Below, piece by piece: positions 27,268 through 36,047 of a stretch of DNA of 64,000 nt. Under the pieces are notes generated by a model that saw nothing but the letters and a program-made list of their open reading frames with translations, made no database searches and was not told the origin of the DNA. Source of the stretch: Pedobacter sp. ASV12 (GTDB lineage Bacteria; Bacteroidota; Bacteroidia; Sphingobacteriales; Sphingobacteriaceae); contig NZ_JAELUC010000001.1 in NCBI RefSeq assembly GCF_016429155.1, positions 124,001 to 188,000 on the forward strand. Reading direction: 5' to 3'. Made by a program: the position numbers and the translations under genes. The number at the start of each line of letters is the position of its first letter. Positions within the stretch are counted from its first letter, which is position 1.

Positions 27268-27296
27268 GCGTCTCGACAAAACCGGGACGCTTTTTT
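27268..27296 (+). terminator. Rho-independent terminator after the 27174 microORF
   Basis: GCGTCTCG (27268-27275) pairs with CGGGACGC (27283-27290) with one G-T pair, followed by six T. It stops transcripts entering from DUF4197 or from a small gene in 27053-27267. Confidence 0.75.
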
Positions 27297-27322
27297 GGTA
27301 AAAGGAAGAACCTCCATCCAAC

Positions 27323-27350
27323 AAAAAAGCCATGCCTTTCGGCACGGCTT
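27323..27350 (-). terminator. Terminator of the phytase-like esterase gene
   Basis: On the minus strand GCCGTGCC, loop GAAA, GGCATGGC, then TTTTTTG; one G-T pair in the 8-bp stem. Confidence 0.8.
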
Positions 27351-27374
27351 CGATCTATTAATCTGTTACCCTTA

Positions 27375-28670
27375 CTATTTCAGCTTAACAAAGTAAAGTC
27401 GGTTACGGTCAACCTTATTTGTCAATGGCAGTATCTTAGCGGCAAAGCCACTGGCACCGTTATCCACTACTCCAAAATCATCATCGTTAGCAATGGCCAA
27501 TATATTGCCCGACAACAAAGTCAGGCCTTCGGCTTTATCATGCGGATAAACCATGGGCAGGTCTTTCAATAGGTCGAGTACCAAGGTTTTGCTAACCGGA
27601 GCGATGCCAGCTCCTTGCAGGCCCGCCAAATTGTTCAGTTCTTCTACCGTTTTGCCACCGTACAGCTTCCCATTAGCACCATTATTGGCATCAGAAATAT
27701 CAGTAGCATTGCTGATATCGATCTTGAATACACGCTTAAATGCAGCCGGATTGGTTGCTGCGCCACCAAAGTTGCCATCGCGCTCTATGGTAAGAAAAGT
27801 TGTGCTATTTACCGCTACGATATCGCTTACACCAGTGAGGCTGGTATTATCCATCAGATAGGCATATTGTTTGGTAGCCCCGGTAGCAATATCGAAAGTA
27901 AGGATACGTAAAACCGTAGAATTGGCTACAGCTGTTTTAGAGGGGTTGTACATCGGCGATTGCATCATGCCCACCAAGGTCTTGCCATCAGGGGTTATCG
28001 TCAGCCCCTCCATGCCCCGGTTGGCCCTGCGGGTTGCAAACACTGCCGGCAATTTACGGCCTCCGGTGCCACTACCAAAAGGATTGATACGTTCTAAGGT
28101 TTTTCCACTTGCATCTACGTGTAAGATATGTGGGCCGTATTCATCGCTGATCCAGAAAGTACCATCGGCTGCCAAAACCAATCCTTCCGAATCGATTCCA
28201 TCTGCACTTGGCGTTAACACTTGTCCATTCAGGTCGTAAGCCGTCTCGCCCGAAGCCCCCATGCCCACTGGATTGGGCAATCCGTTCAGTTTGCCATTTT
28301 GGGCATTTTTAAGTTCGATCACCTGCTCTAGCACCAGCTTCCCATCCTTTAGTCTGAATTTGCCAATTTGAGGTGCAAAATCAGGCTTGCCGATGATGAT
28401 CGAATTGGCGACCTGTCCGGCTACGTTAGAGCCCCGATCGGTTAACATGTAAAATACATCTGGCGATTTGGGATCGGCTGCTACCGCCGAGCCAAAGCCG
28501 CCATTATAAACCTTTACGCCATCGGCCGTGGTGAAAAGAATTGCAGGCTCGCTTACTTCGGCCATATCAGGGTATACAAAAGCTGGGGTTTCTGGAGAGG
28601 ATGAATGTTTTTTGCAGGCTGCGAATAAGATCAGGCCGGCCGAAAGGAAGCTCAATGCTTGTTTTTTCAT
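27375..28670 (-). CDS. Exported esterase-like / phytase-like beta-propeller lipoprotein
   Basis: A 431-aa protein of the esterase-like activity of phytase family. The signal sequence ends in a lipobox, LFAAC, at residues 15-19. The body is a beta-propeller-like sequence with repeated DGT/DG motifs: DRGSNVAG near 78, SEGLVLAADGTFWISDEYGP near 165 and GMEGLTITPDGKTLVG near 215. The reaction is not established for this family, though calcium-dependent phosphoester cleavage is one suggestion. ATG at 28670 starts the signal peptide; an upstream extension to 28955 has no signal and overlaps the helicase start. Confidence 0.85.
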   Translation of the reverse strand: MKKQALSFLSAGLILFAACKKHSSSPETPAFVYPDMAEVSEPAILFTTADGVKVYNGGFGSAVAADPKSPDVFYMLTDRGSNVAGQVANSIIIGKPDFAPQIGKFRLKDGKLVLEQVIELKNAQNGKLNGLPNPVGMGASGETAYDLNGQVLTPSADGIDSEGLVLAADGTFWISDEYGPHILHVDASGKTLERINPFGSGTGGRKLPAVFATRRANRGMEGLTITPDGKTLVGMMQSPMYNPSKTAVANSTVLRILTFDIATGATKQYAYLMDNTSLTGVSDIVAVNSTTFLTIERDGNFGGAATNPAAFKRVFKIDISNATDISDANNGANGKLYGGKTVEELNNLAGLQGAGIAPVSKTLVLDLLKDLPMVYPHDKAEGLTLLSGNILAIANDDDFGVVDNGASGFAAKILPLTNKVDRNRLYFVKLK

Positions 28671-28754
28671 AAAAATATGTTTGTTTTTACAAAAGAACCG
28701 AAACCATATAAAGGCATTATTAACATAAAAACAACAATTTGAACAGGCGTTTAA

Positions 28755-28786
28755 TTTGTTTTTGGCTTTTATTTGAGGTACTTTTA
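28755..28786 (+). promoter_or_regulatory. Promoter of the DEAD-box helicase gene
   Basis: TTTG at 28755-28758, a 20-bp spacer and TACTTTTA at 28779-28786 fit the Bacteroidota -33/-7 promoter with one mismatch. The predicted start is near 28791, about 20 nt before the TTG start codon. Confidence 0.5.
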
Positions 28787-28809
28787 TCGAGTATTTTACA
28801 GATAAACAT

Positions 28810-30027
28810 TTGGATTTTAAGGATTTTAACTTCAACCCCGAGCTTTTAGAGGGTTTATTGGCCATGGGCTTCCGCAGTGCAACGCCCATACAGCAACAGG
28901 CCATTCCACTAATTTTAGCAAAAAAAGACCTGATTGCCTGTGCCCAAACCGGCACCGGAAAAACCGGCGCCTATCTTTTGCCGATTATGCACATGCTGAC
29001 CGAAAAGCACGAGCGGCACAATACCACTTTGATATTGGCCCCAACCCGCGAATTGGCACAGCAGATAGACCTTCAGGTAGAAGCGCTTTCTTATTTTACC
29101 AATATCAGTTCGCTAACCGTTTATGGCGGCGGCGACGGCATCGCCTACGAACAGCAAAAACGATCGATGCGCGAAGGCGTAGACATTATTATTGCCACCC
29201 CCGGCCGCTTAATTGCGCACCTTTCTTCGGGCCTGCTCAAAATGGACCAGTTACAGTATCTGGTACTCGACGAAGCCGACAGGATGCTCGACATGGGCTT
29301 TTACGAAGACATCATGAAAATTGTAGGCTACCTGCCCAAAGCGCGTCAAACCGTCATGTTCTCGGCCACCATGCCTCCTAAAATCAGGAAATTGGCCAGC
29401 AATTTATTAACAGAACCTGAGCAGATCAACATCTCGATATCTAAACCAGCCGAAGGCATTAACCAGCAGGTTTACCTTATGCACGACGAACAAAAAGTGC
29501 CTTTGCTGACCGAAATATTGAAATCGGCCACCTACAACCGCATTATTGTTTTTGCGGGCCGCAAGGAAAAAGTAAAGGAGCTGGGCAAGGTATTTAAGCG
29601 ACTGGGCCTCAAAGCGGCCTCGTTCCATAGCGATTTGGAGCAGAAAGAGCGCGAAGCCATTATGCTCGATTTCAAGAACAGCAAACTGAACGTACTGATC
29701 GGCACCGATGTACTGAGCCGCGGCATTGACGTAACGGGCATAGACCTGGTGATCAATTACGATGCCCCCCACGATGCCGAAGACTACATTCACAGGATTG
29801 GCCGAACTGCAAGGGCAGCCACCACCGGCACAGCCATTACCCTGGTTAACGGCAAAGACAAACGTAAACTGGCCAACATCGAAAAACTGATTGAACGCCA
29901 GATAGACCGCATGCCCTTACCCGAGCACCTGGGCGAAGCACCAAAGGAAGAAGCCATGGCCGAGCAAAAACCCTATAAAAAGAAAAAGAAGTTCTTCAAG
30001 AAAAAGCCGAAGCCAGCTGCCGGCTAA
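28810..30027 (+). CDS. DEAD-box RNA helicase
   Basis: A 405-aa ATP-dependent RNA helicase. Motifs in order: Q motif (ATPIQQQAIP), Walker A AQTGTGKTG, PTRELAQQ, DEAD box VLDEADRMLDMGF, FSATMP and HRIGRTAR. The tail is very basic (KPYKKKKKFFKKKPKP) and probably binds RNA. The start is TTG at 28810: the frame has a stop at 28774 and no ATG before it, and the first ATG (residue 17) would remove the aromatic residue of the Q motif region. RhlE-type member by length and tail; the exact RNA target is unknown. Confidence 0.92.
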   Translation: MDFKDFNFNPELLEGLLAMGFRSATPIQQQAIPLILAKKDLIACAQTGTGKTGAYLLPIMHMLTEKHERHNTTLILAPTRELAQQIDLQVEALSYFTNISSLTVYGGGDGIAYEQQKRSMREGVDIIIATPGRLIAHLSSGLLKMDQLQYLVLDEADRMLDMGFYEDIMKIVGYLPKARQTVMFSATMPPKIRKLASNLLTEPEQINISISKPAEGINQQVYLMHDEQKVPLLTEILKSATYNRIIVFAGRKEKVKELGKVFKRLGLKAASFHSDLEQKEREAIMLDFKNSKLNVLIGTDVLSRGIDVTGIDLVINYDAPHDAEDYIHRIGRTARAATTGTAITLVNGKDKRKLANIEKLIERQIDRMPLPEHLGEAPKEEAMAEQKPYKKKKKFFKKKPKPAAG

Positions 30028-30086
30028 AAAATCAGAAAAACACTTGCAATATGCCAATTGCTTTCTAATTTTTGGTTCAAATTCTA

Positions 30087-30094
30087 TACCTTTA
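30087..30094 (+). promoter_or_regulatory. rarA -7 element, 4 nt from the ATG
   Basis: TACCTTTA followed by GGCT and the ATG at 30099. If used, transcription would begin at the start codon. One mismatch to TAnnTTTG and no good -33. Confidence 0.35.
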
Positions 30095-30098
30095 GGCT

Positions 30099-31379
30099 AT
30101 GCAGAACCTCCCACCTTTAGCAGAACGGATGCGTCCACAAAATTTGGATGAGTATGTGGGACAAAAGCATTTGGTTGGTCCAGATGCGGTTTTGCGCAAA
30201 GCCATTGAAAGCGGGCAATTGCCTTCCATGATTTTTTGGGGGCCTCCGGGAGTAGGCAAAACCACTTTGGCCTCCATCATTTCACAAAATCTAGACCGCC
30301 CATTTTTTAACCTCAGCGCCATCAATTCGGGGGTTAAAGACATCCGAGATGTCATTGACCGTGCCGCCGCACTGAAAGACAGTTTCATGGGCCTGCCCAT
30401 CTTGTTTATAGACGAGATCCACCGTTTCAGCAAATCGCAACAAGACAGCTTGCTGGGTGCGGTTGAGCGGGGCTTGGTTACGCTGATTGGCGCTACCACC
30501 GAAAACCCCTCTTTCGAAGTCATCTCGGCTTTGCTTTCGCGATGCCAGGTTTATATTTTAAAGGCACTGACCGAAGAGGAATTGGTTTCCTTGTTGCAGA
30601 CCGCCATCAAAAAGGACGAAATCCTTCAAAAAAAGCAAATCAAAATCAAGGAGAACGAGGCTCTCATCCGCCTATCGGGTGGCGATGCACGCAAGCTGCT
30701 CAACGTACTCGAAATAGCCATCAATGGCATTGGCGGCGATCAAATTACGCTGACCAACGAGAACGTACTGGCGCATGCCCAGCAGAACCTGGCCCTGTAC
30801 GACAAGGCTGGAGAGCAACACTATGATATTATTTCGGCCTTTATCAAATCCATCAGGGGCAGCGACCCCAATGCCGCTGTTTATTGGCTGGCCAGGATGA
30901 TAGAGGGTGGCGAGGACCCGCTGTTTATTGCCCGCAGGCTGGTTATTCTTTCCTCAGAAGATATTGGCAACGCCAATCCCAATGCTTTACTGCTGGCTAA
31001 CAACTGCTTTGCCGCCGTTAATGTGATCGGCTATCCCGAAGCCAGGATCATTTTAGCGCAATGCGTAACGTATTTGGCTTCTTCTGCCAAAAGCAATGCA
31101 TCTTACGAAGCCATCAACAAAGCGCAGGCCTTGGTTAAACAAACCGGCAACCTGCCCGTACCGCTACATATCCGCAATGCGCCAACCAAGCTCATGAAAA
31201 ACATCGGCTATGGCAAGGATTACCAATATTCGCACAGCTACGAAGGCAATTTCTCCGAACAGGAATATTTGCCCGAAGAACTGAGTGGCACCAAGCTTTA
31301 CGATCCGGGCAAAAATCCGGCAGAAGAAAAGCTGCGCGAGAAACTAAAACAAAATTGGAAAAACAAATATAACTACTAA
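30099..31379 (+). CDS. rarA: Replication-associated recombination protein A
   Basis: A 426-aa AAA+ ATPase related to clamp-loader subunits that acts at stalled replication forks. Walker A is GPPGVGKTTL (about 48-57), Walker B LFIDEIHRF, sensor 1 IGATTENPSF, and the C-terminal tetramerisation region follows (DIGNANPNALLLANN, then IILAQCVTYLASSAKSNASY). First gene of a tight three-gene unit: DUF5687 starts 3 nt after its stop. The link with an ABC exporter is probably only positional. Confidence 0.95.
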   Translation: MQNLPPLAERMRPQNLDEYVGQKHLVGPDAVLRKAIESGQLPSMIFWGPPGVGKTTLASIISQNLDRPFFNLSAINSGVKDIRDVIDRAAALKDSFMGLPILFIDEIHRFSKSQQDSLLGAVERGLVTLIGATTENPSFEVISALLSRCQVYILKALTEEELVSLLQTAIKKDEILQKKQIKIKENEALIRLSGGDARKLLNVLEIAINGIGGDQITLTNENVLAHAQQNLALYDKAGEQHYDIISAFIKSIRGSDPNAAVYWLARMIEGGEDPLFIARRLVILSSEDIGNANPNALLLANNCFAAVNVIGYPEARIILAQCVTYLASSAKSNASYEAINKAQALVKQTGNLPVPLHIRNAPTKLMKNIGYGKDYQYSHSYEGNFSEQEYLPEELSGTKLYDPGKNPAEEKLREKLKQNWKNKYNY

Positions 31380-31382
31380 TCT

Positions 31383-32855
31383 ATGCTAACTACTTTTTTA
31401 GACCATCAAAGAAAGGCCTTTTGGCGCAGCCGAAACAAGGCTGGCAGCATTGCGGCACAAATTGTACTGGTCTTTTTTATGCTTTACTTTTTGGCTGTGG
31501 CCATTGGCGTTGGCTTTGGCATGACCAAGTTTCTGCCCAAATTCTTTCCCGGTCAGGATGCCATTGTAAGTTTTAACGGGCTGATCCTTTATTATTTTGC
31601 CTTCGATTTCATCATGCGCCTGCAGCTGCAAGAATTGCCTACGCTAAGTATTATTCCCTATCTGCATCTCAAGATTCCGAAGCGCAAAATCATCCAGTTC
31701 CTCAACATCAAGGCGCTCTTTTCGGCCTTTAACCTTTGGCCGTTTTTTATCTTTTTTCCGTTCTTTTTCATCAAGATCGCACCGGCCTACGGTGTGCTTA
31801 CCTTGCTGATGTATATTGTTTCGGTGCTATCGCTGGCGGTATTCAATAACTACCTGGTGCTGTATATTAAAAGAAAATCGATTGCCAATATCTCGTTTAC
31901 GGTAATAGGCTTGGCCATTTTTGCCGGATTTGCAGCTTTGGAATACTACAAGGTGATTTCGGTAATGGCTGCCAGCAACTTTGTTTTCTCCAAATTGGCT
32001 CAGTATCCGTACATCGGTTTTGTTTTTACGCTTCTGGCTTTGATCATCTTCAAAATCAATTCTACCTACCTGCGCAACAACCTGTATGCCGAGGAGCTGA
32101 GCGCCGGACAAGAGAAAAAGGTAAGCACTGATTATGCTTTCTTGAATCGTTTTGGCCGTGTTGGCGAATTGGCGGCCTTGGAGCTGAAACTGATTTTACG
32201 CCATAAACGCCCGCGTTCGGCGGTTTTCATGAGCTTTTTGTTTTTGTGCTACGGCTTCATCTTTTACAAAGAATCCGTAATCGCCAAAAATGCGTTCGGA
32301 CAAATGATGTTTGCCGCCATTTTCATGACCGGTATTTCTATCATTATTTATGGACAGTTCATGTTTGCCTGGCAAAGTGCCCATTTTGATGGCATTTTGA
32401 GCAACAAAATCAACTTCAAGGATTTCATCAAAGCCAAATTCCTGCTTTTTACCATTTCTTGTACCATTATTACCTTACTGGCCAGTTTTTATGGTTTTAT
32501 CAGCCCAAAGCTGTTGTTATTGCACCTGGCGGCCTATCTGTACAATATTGGTTTCGGCACGGTAATCGTGCTTTACCTGGCTACCTTAAACTATAAGCGA
32601 TTAGACATTACCAAGGCCGCCAGCTTCAACTATCAAGGCACGGGTGCTACCCAATGGTTGCTGATGTTCCCTTATGTGTTGACCCCCATTTTACTTTATG
32701 TGCCATTCGGCATCATGAACAAGCCTTACCTGGGACTAATGGTCGTTTCTTTGTTCGGCCTCATCATGCTCCTGATGCGTGGATTCTGGGTTAATTATAT
32801 TGTTAAAAGATTTGAAAAACAACGTTACAAAATAGCCGAAGGCTTTAGAGAATAA
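31383..32855 (+). CDS. DUF5687 family ABC-type membrane subunit
   Basis: A 490-aa integral membrane protein with about eleven hydrophobic segments, matching DUF5687. The next gene, 5 nt downstream, is an ABC ATPase, so this is very likely its permease. The N-terminus is basic (DHQRKAFWRSRNKAG) before the first helix, as in Bacteroidota ABC-2-like permeases. The substrate cannot be read from the sequence. Confidence 0.82.
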   Translation: MLTTFLDHQRKAFWRSRNKAGSIAAQIVLVFFMLYFLAVAIGVGFGMTKFLPKFFPGQDAIVSFNGLILYYFAFDFIMRLQLQELPTLSIIPYLHLKIPKRKIIQFLNIKALFSAFNLWPFFIFFPFFFIKIAPAYGVLTLLMYIVSVLSLAVFNNYLVLYIKRKSIANISFTVIGLAIFAGFAALEYYKVISVMAASNFVFSKLAQYPYIGFVFTLLALIIFKINSTYLRNNLYAEELSAGQEKKVSTDYAFLNRFGRVGELAALELKLILRHKRPRSAVFMSFLFLCYGFIFYKESVIAKNAFGQMMFAAIFMTGISIIIYGQFMFAWQSAHFDGILSNKINFKDFIKAKFLLFTISCTIITLLASFYGFISPKLLLLHLAAYLYNIGFGTVIVLYLATLNYKRLDITKAASFNYQGTGATQWLLMFPYVLTPILLYVPFGIMNKPYLGLMVVSLFGLIMLLMRGFWVNYIVKRFEKQRYKIAEGFRE

Positions 32856-32860
32856 GACAT

Positions 32861-33556
32861 ATGCTAGAAATTAGAAATTTACAGAAACATTATGGTGGTC
32901 GCACCGTAGTTAATATTCCGAACCTGACCATCCGCGATGGTGAAACCATTGGCCTGGTAGGCAATAATGGCGCGGGTAAAACCACGCTTTTCAGGATGCT
33001 GCTCGATCTCATCAGACCCGATGGTGGCGAAGTGCTTTCCAAAAACGAAAACGTAGCTGCTACAGACCAATGGAAAGACTATACCGCTTCTTATCTGGAC
33101 GAAGGCTTTTTGATCGACTACCTGACACCTGAAGAGTATTTTATGTTTATTGGCAGCCTGCACAACTTGAGTGCTGCACATGTAGCCGATTACCTTAAGC
33201 AATACGAAGAGTTTTTTAACGGCGAAATCCTGAACCGCGGCAAATATATCCGCGATTTTTCGAAAGGAAACCAGAACAAGGTAGGCATTGCCGCCGCTTT
33301 GATGCAAAAACCCGAGCTTTTGGTGCTCGACGAGCCTTTTGCCAACCTCGATCCTACAACCCAGATCAGGCTCAAAACATTGATCAAATCGTTAAAGGCT
33401 ACCCATCGTCTTACTACTTTAATCTCCAGCCACGACCTGAACCACGTAACCGATGTATGCGACAGGATTATCCTGCTGGAAAAAGGGGTGGTAATCAAAG
33501 ACTTTAAAACCGACGAAAATACGCTGAAAGAACTGGAAGCTTACTTCTCAGAATAA
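32861..33556 (+). CDS. ABC transporter ATP-binding protein
   Basis: A 231-aa ATPase. Walker A GNNGAGKTTL near 34-43, a degenerate signature FSKGNQNKVGIA (Gly-Gly of LSGGQ replaced by Lys-Gly), Walker B LLVLDEPFANLD and the His-switch SSHDLNHV are all visible. It pairs with the DUF5687 permease. The operon probably ends at the hairpin near 33685. Confidence 0.93.
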   Translation: MLEIRNLQKHYGGRTVVNIPNLTIRDGETIGLVGNNGAGKTTLFRMLLDLIRPDGGEVLSKNENVAATDQWKDYTASYLDEGFLIDYLTPEEYFMFIGSLHNLSAAHVADYLKQYEEFFNGEILNRGKYIRDFSKGNQNKVGIAAALMQKPELLVLDEPFANLDPTTQIRLKTLIKSLKATHRLTTLISSHDLNHVTDVCDRIILLEKGVVIKDFKTDENTLKELEAYFSE

Positions 33557-33684
33557 ATCGGTGGCATGTAACAAACTTGTATACAAATATGGTCAATCTG
33601 TACCTTGTGCAGGGTATGGATTGCCCCTGTTTTCTTTAAGGCTATACGCCCGCAATACCTGTAAAATACGGAATTACAGTCGAT

Positions 33685-33708
33685 AAGCCACAAATTGGCT
33701 TTTATTTT
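33685..33708 (+). terminator. Probable terminator of the rarA-ABC operon
   Basis: AAGCCA (33685-33690), 5-nt loop, TGGCTT (33696-33701), then TTATTTT. The stem is short, so strength is uncertain. Confidence 0.5.
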
Positions 33709-33731
33709 AAGCAAGATTGCAGAATTGGCAT

Positions 33732-33739
33732 TACCTTTG
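33732..33739 (+). promoter_or_regulatory. -7 element of the OmpA lipoprotein gene
   Basis: TACCTTTG, an exact TAnnTTTG match, 36 nt before the ATG at 33776; the predicted leader is about 30 nt and A/T-rich. Confidence 0.5.
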
Positions 33740-33775
33740 AATAATTCACAAACATTAAATCAAAATTGTAATAAA

Positions 33776-34453
33776 ATGATGACTTCAAGATTCAAAATAG
33801 CAACATTAAGTGTGGCCTTTGCTATAGGCGCAATGACTTTTCAAGGTTGCGACAGTTTAACCAATACGCAAAAAGGTGCAGGTATTGGTGCAGCAGCAGG
33901 TGGTGTAATTGGTGGTATTATTGGTAAAAAAGCAGGTAATACTGCGGTAGGTGCCATTATTGGTGCAGCTGTTGGCGGTACTGCCGGTGGTTTTATTGGC
34001 AAGCGTATGGATAAACAAGCGGCCGAAATCCAAAATGCTATTCCAAATGCAGAAGTAATCCGTGAAGGCGAAGGTATTATTGTGAAATTTGACAGCGGTA
34101 TTCTGTTCGACTTCGACAAATTTGACCTTAAAGATGCCGCTAAACAAAACATCCAAAGCTTGGCTTCTTCTATCAATCAATATCCAGGTACCGACATCAA
34201 GGTCATCGGCCATACCGATAGCCGTGGTACCGAGCAATATAACATGAACCTTTCAGAAAAAAGAGCCGCGGCCGTTAAAGCCTATGCCGTTTCGCAAGGA
34301 GTTCCTCCTGCTCGTTTAATTACGGTAGGTAAAGGTTTCTCTGAGCCGATTGCCGATAACGCAACCGATGCCGGTAGAGCAGCCAACCGTAGGGTAGAGA
34401 TTGTTATCGTAGCTAACGACCAATTGAAAAAAGAAGCCCAAAAAGCAGGTTAA
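33776..34453 (+). CDS. OmpA-family lipoprotein with glycine-zipper domain
   Basis: A 225-aa envelope protein. A lipobox (FQGC, Cys near 25) is followed by a glycine-zipper repeat region at about 35-80 (alternating GAGIGAAAGGVIGGIIG-type sequence) that likely inserts in or lies on the membrane. The OmpA C-terminal peptidoglycan-binding domain covers about 105-220 (GHTDSRGTEQYN, SEKRAAAVKAY, NRRVEIVI). It probably ties the outer membrane to the cell wall. ATG at 33776 and ATG at 33779 are adjacent. Terminator directly downstream. Confidence 0.92.
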   Translation: MMTSRFKIATLSVAFAIGAMTFQGCDSLTNTQKGAGIGAAAGGVIGGIIGKKAGNTAVGAIIGAAVGGTAGGFIGKRMDKQAAEIQNAIPNAEVIREGEGIIVKFDSGILFDFDKFDLKDAAKQNIQSLASSINQYPGTDIKVIGHTDSRGTEQYNMNLSEKRAAAVKAYAVSQGVPPARLITVGKGFSEPIADNATDAGRAANRRVEIVIVANDQLKKEAQKAG

Positions 34454-34485
34454 TCATAGCTAGTTCTATTTACCTATATAACATT

Positions 34486-34516
34486 AAAGTCCCGATTAAA
34501 TCGGGACTTTTTATTT
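34486..34516 (+). terminator. Terminator of the OmpA lipoprotein gene
   Basis: 11-bp stem AAAGTCCCGAT / ATCGGGACTTT with a 3-nt loop and a following T-rich run. Confidence 0.88.
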
Positions 34517-34532
34517 GTTGCCTTCTTGAGTT

Positions 34533-34877
34533 TTACTCATAGATGTCTGCAAAATAGCCGATCGCCAACGATTTGAGCAAGAGTTCCTGTTCCATCATGG
34601 CATAAGACGGAACCGGCTTTATTAGTTTCCAATGTGGCCAGCCGTCCTGATCAAGGCCCTCGAGCTCGTAAAAGCCCATCTCGCTCAGTAGCCTACAGGT
34701 GGCAATATGCATCAGCTCTTCTTTTTGCCTCTTGCTGTATTTCCTTGGCCCCTGTCCCAGCTCCTGAACACCGATTAAAAAGAGTACGACTTTCAGATCT
34801 GGCAATTCAGAATCAAACTCTTTAGCGATCCTCTCCTGCAAAACTTTCCATTTGGCATGTGTTTCTGCTGGTTTCAT
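34533..34877 (-). CDS. Conserved-looking cytoplasmic protein of unknown function
   Basis: A 114-aa protein with no signal or TM segment. The N-terminus is helical (AKWKVLQERIAKEF), a central acidic/basic helix (SKRQKEELMHIATCRLL) follows, and a GWPHWKLI segment lies near residue 85. I do not recognise a family. ATG at 34877 is preferred over 34892 because an exact -7 element TATATTTG ends 4 nt before it. It is divergent from the Gfo/Idh/MocA gene across 76 bp, and both appear leaderless. Confidence 0.65.
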   Translation of the reverse strand: MKPAETHAKWKVLQERIAKEFDSELPDLKVVLFLIGVQELGQGPRKYSKRQKEELMHIATCRLLSEMGFYELEGLDQDGWPHWKLIKPVPSYAMMEQELLLKSLAIGYFADIYE

Positions 34878-34881
34878 GTCA

Positions 34882-34889
34882 CAAATATA
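34882..34889 (-). promoter_or_regulatory. -7 element of the 34533-34877 gene, 4 nt from the ATG
   Basis: Reads TATATTTG on the minus strand, then TGAC and ATG. This is an exact match to TAnnTTTG at the distance that puts +1 on the A of the ATG. Confidence 0.5.
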
Positions 34890-34941
34890 CATTTATAGGC
34901 GTTTACCTCGCCATCGTTAACGCACATCTACGTCAATTTTT

Positions 34942-34949
34942 TAGCTTTG
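34942..34949 (+). promoter_or_regulatory. -7 element of the Gfo/Idh/MocA gene, 4 nt from the ATG
   Basis: TAGCTTTG, then TGTT and ATG at 34954. Exact consensus match; predicts a leaderless transcript divergent from another one 76 bp away. Confidence 0.5.
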
Positions 34950-34953
34950 TGTT

Positions 34954-35967
34954 ATGAACCGTAAAATCAACACCGGCCTTTTGGCCTATGGCATGTCGGG
35001 CAAGGTTTTTCATGCCCCTTTTGTAAGTACGCACCCCGGCTTTCAGCTATCGGCCGTTACCGAACGAAACAAAAAGCAGGCGATACTCGATTATCCGGCC
35101 GTAAAAAGCTATGATAGCGTTGCCGAGCTCATTGCCGACGATTCGATTGAACTGGTTATCATCAATACGCCCAACTACACGCATTACGACTATGCCAAGC
35201 AGGCTTTATTGGCCGGCAAGCATATTTTGGTAGAGAAGCCCTTTACCGCAACCAGTGCCCAGGCCAAAGAGCTGTTCGAACTGGCCAAAAACCAGGGCAA
35301 AAAAGCTTTGGTTTACCAAAACAGAAGGTACGACAGTGGCTTCAATTCGGTAAAAAGAATCATAGCAAGTGGTGTGCTGGGCAAGTTGGTCGAAGTACAT
35401 TTCCGTTTTGACCGTTACCGCAACGAAATTGGTCCCAAAACCTTTAAGGAAGAACCCATAGCCGCCAGCGGCTTGCAATATGACCTGGGGCCACACTTGC
35501 TTGACCAAGCCATCAGTTTGTTTGGCCAACCTAAAAGTTTTCACAAAGTTTTGAGCCACAATCGGGAAAACACCAAGGTTGACGATTATTTTGCCATCCA
35601 GCTCAGCTATCCCAACGAGCTCAATGTTTTTTTAACGGCCAGCATGTTGGTAGCCGATATCCAACCGGCATTTGTACTCAACGGCGTACAAGGCTCGTTT
35701 TTAAAGAACCATGCCGACGTACAGGAAGAACAGCTTTTAAAAGGCATGAAGCCTACCGAAACGCAATATGGCTGGGAATATCCGAACAACGAGGGCAAGC
35801 TAACGGTAGTTACCGCCGATGGAGGTCGTGAAACTTCCTTAATCCCTTCGCAAAAAGGAGATTACACGGGCTTGTTTGAGGCGGTTTACCAGAACATCGT
35901 AAACAATGTGCCTTACCCAATAACCGAAAGCGACATTATTACCCAACTGGAGATTTTAGAATCCTAA
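34954..35967 (+). CDS. Gfo/Idh/MocA family NAD(P)-dependent oxidoreductase
   Basis: A 337-aa dehydrogenase. An N-terminal Rossmann fold (GLLAYGMSGKVFHAP at 8-22; the last glycine-loop position is modified) is followed by the family motif EKPFT near 96 and a C-terminal alpha/beta domain (YDLGPHLLDQA with the catalytic-type His). Substrates are usually sugars or inositol-like polyols; none can be assigned here. Single gene. Confidence 0.9.
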   Translation: MNRKINTGLLAYGMSGKVFHAPFVSTHPGFQLSAVTERNKKQAILDYPAVKSYDSVAELIADDSIELVIINTPNYTHYDYAKQALLAGKHILVEKPFTATSAQAKELFELAKNQGKKALVYQNRRYDSGFNSVKRIIASGVLGKLVEVHFRFDRYRNEIGPKTFKEEPIAASGLQYDLGPHLLDQAISLFGQPKSFHKVLSHNRENTKVDDYFAIQLSYPNELNVFLTASMLVADIQPAFVLNGVQGSFLKNHADVQEEQLLKGMKPTETQYGWEYPNNEGKLTVVTADGGRETSLIPSQKGDYTGLFEAVYQNIVNNVPYPITESDIITQLEILES

Positions 35968-35996
35968 CCAATTCACAAACAAATCATAAGCTCGGA

Positions 35997-36028
35997 TTGG
36001 GTTAAATTAAGCATTATTTATACTTTTG
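35997..36028 (+). promoter_or_regulatory. hutH promoter
   Basis: TTG at 35997-35999, 21-bp spacer, TACTTTTG at 36021-36028 (exact TAnnTTTG). The predicted start is about 36033, giving a 15-nt leader. Confidence 0.5.
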
Positions 36029-36047
36029 GGCACCAAATATAAGACCC

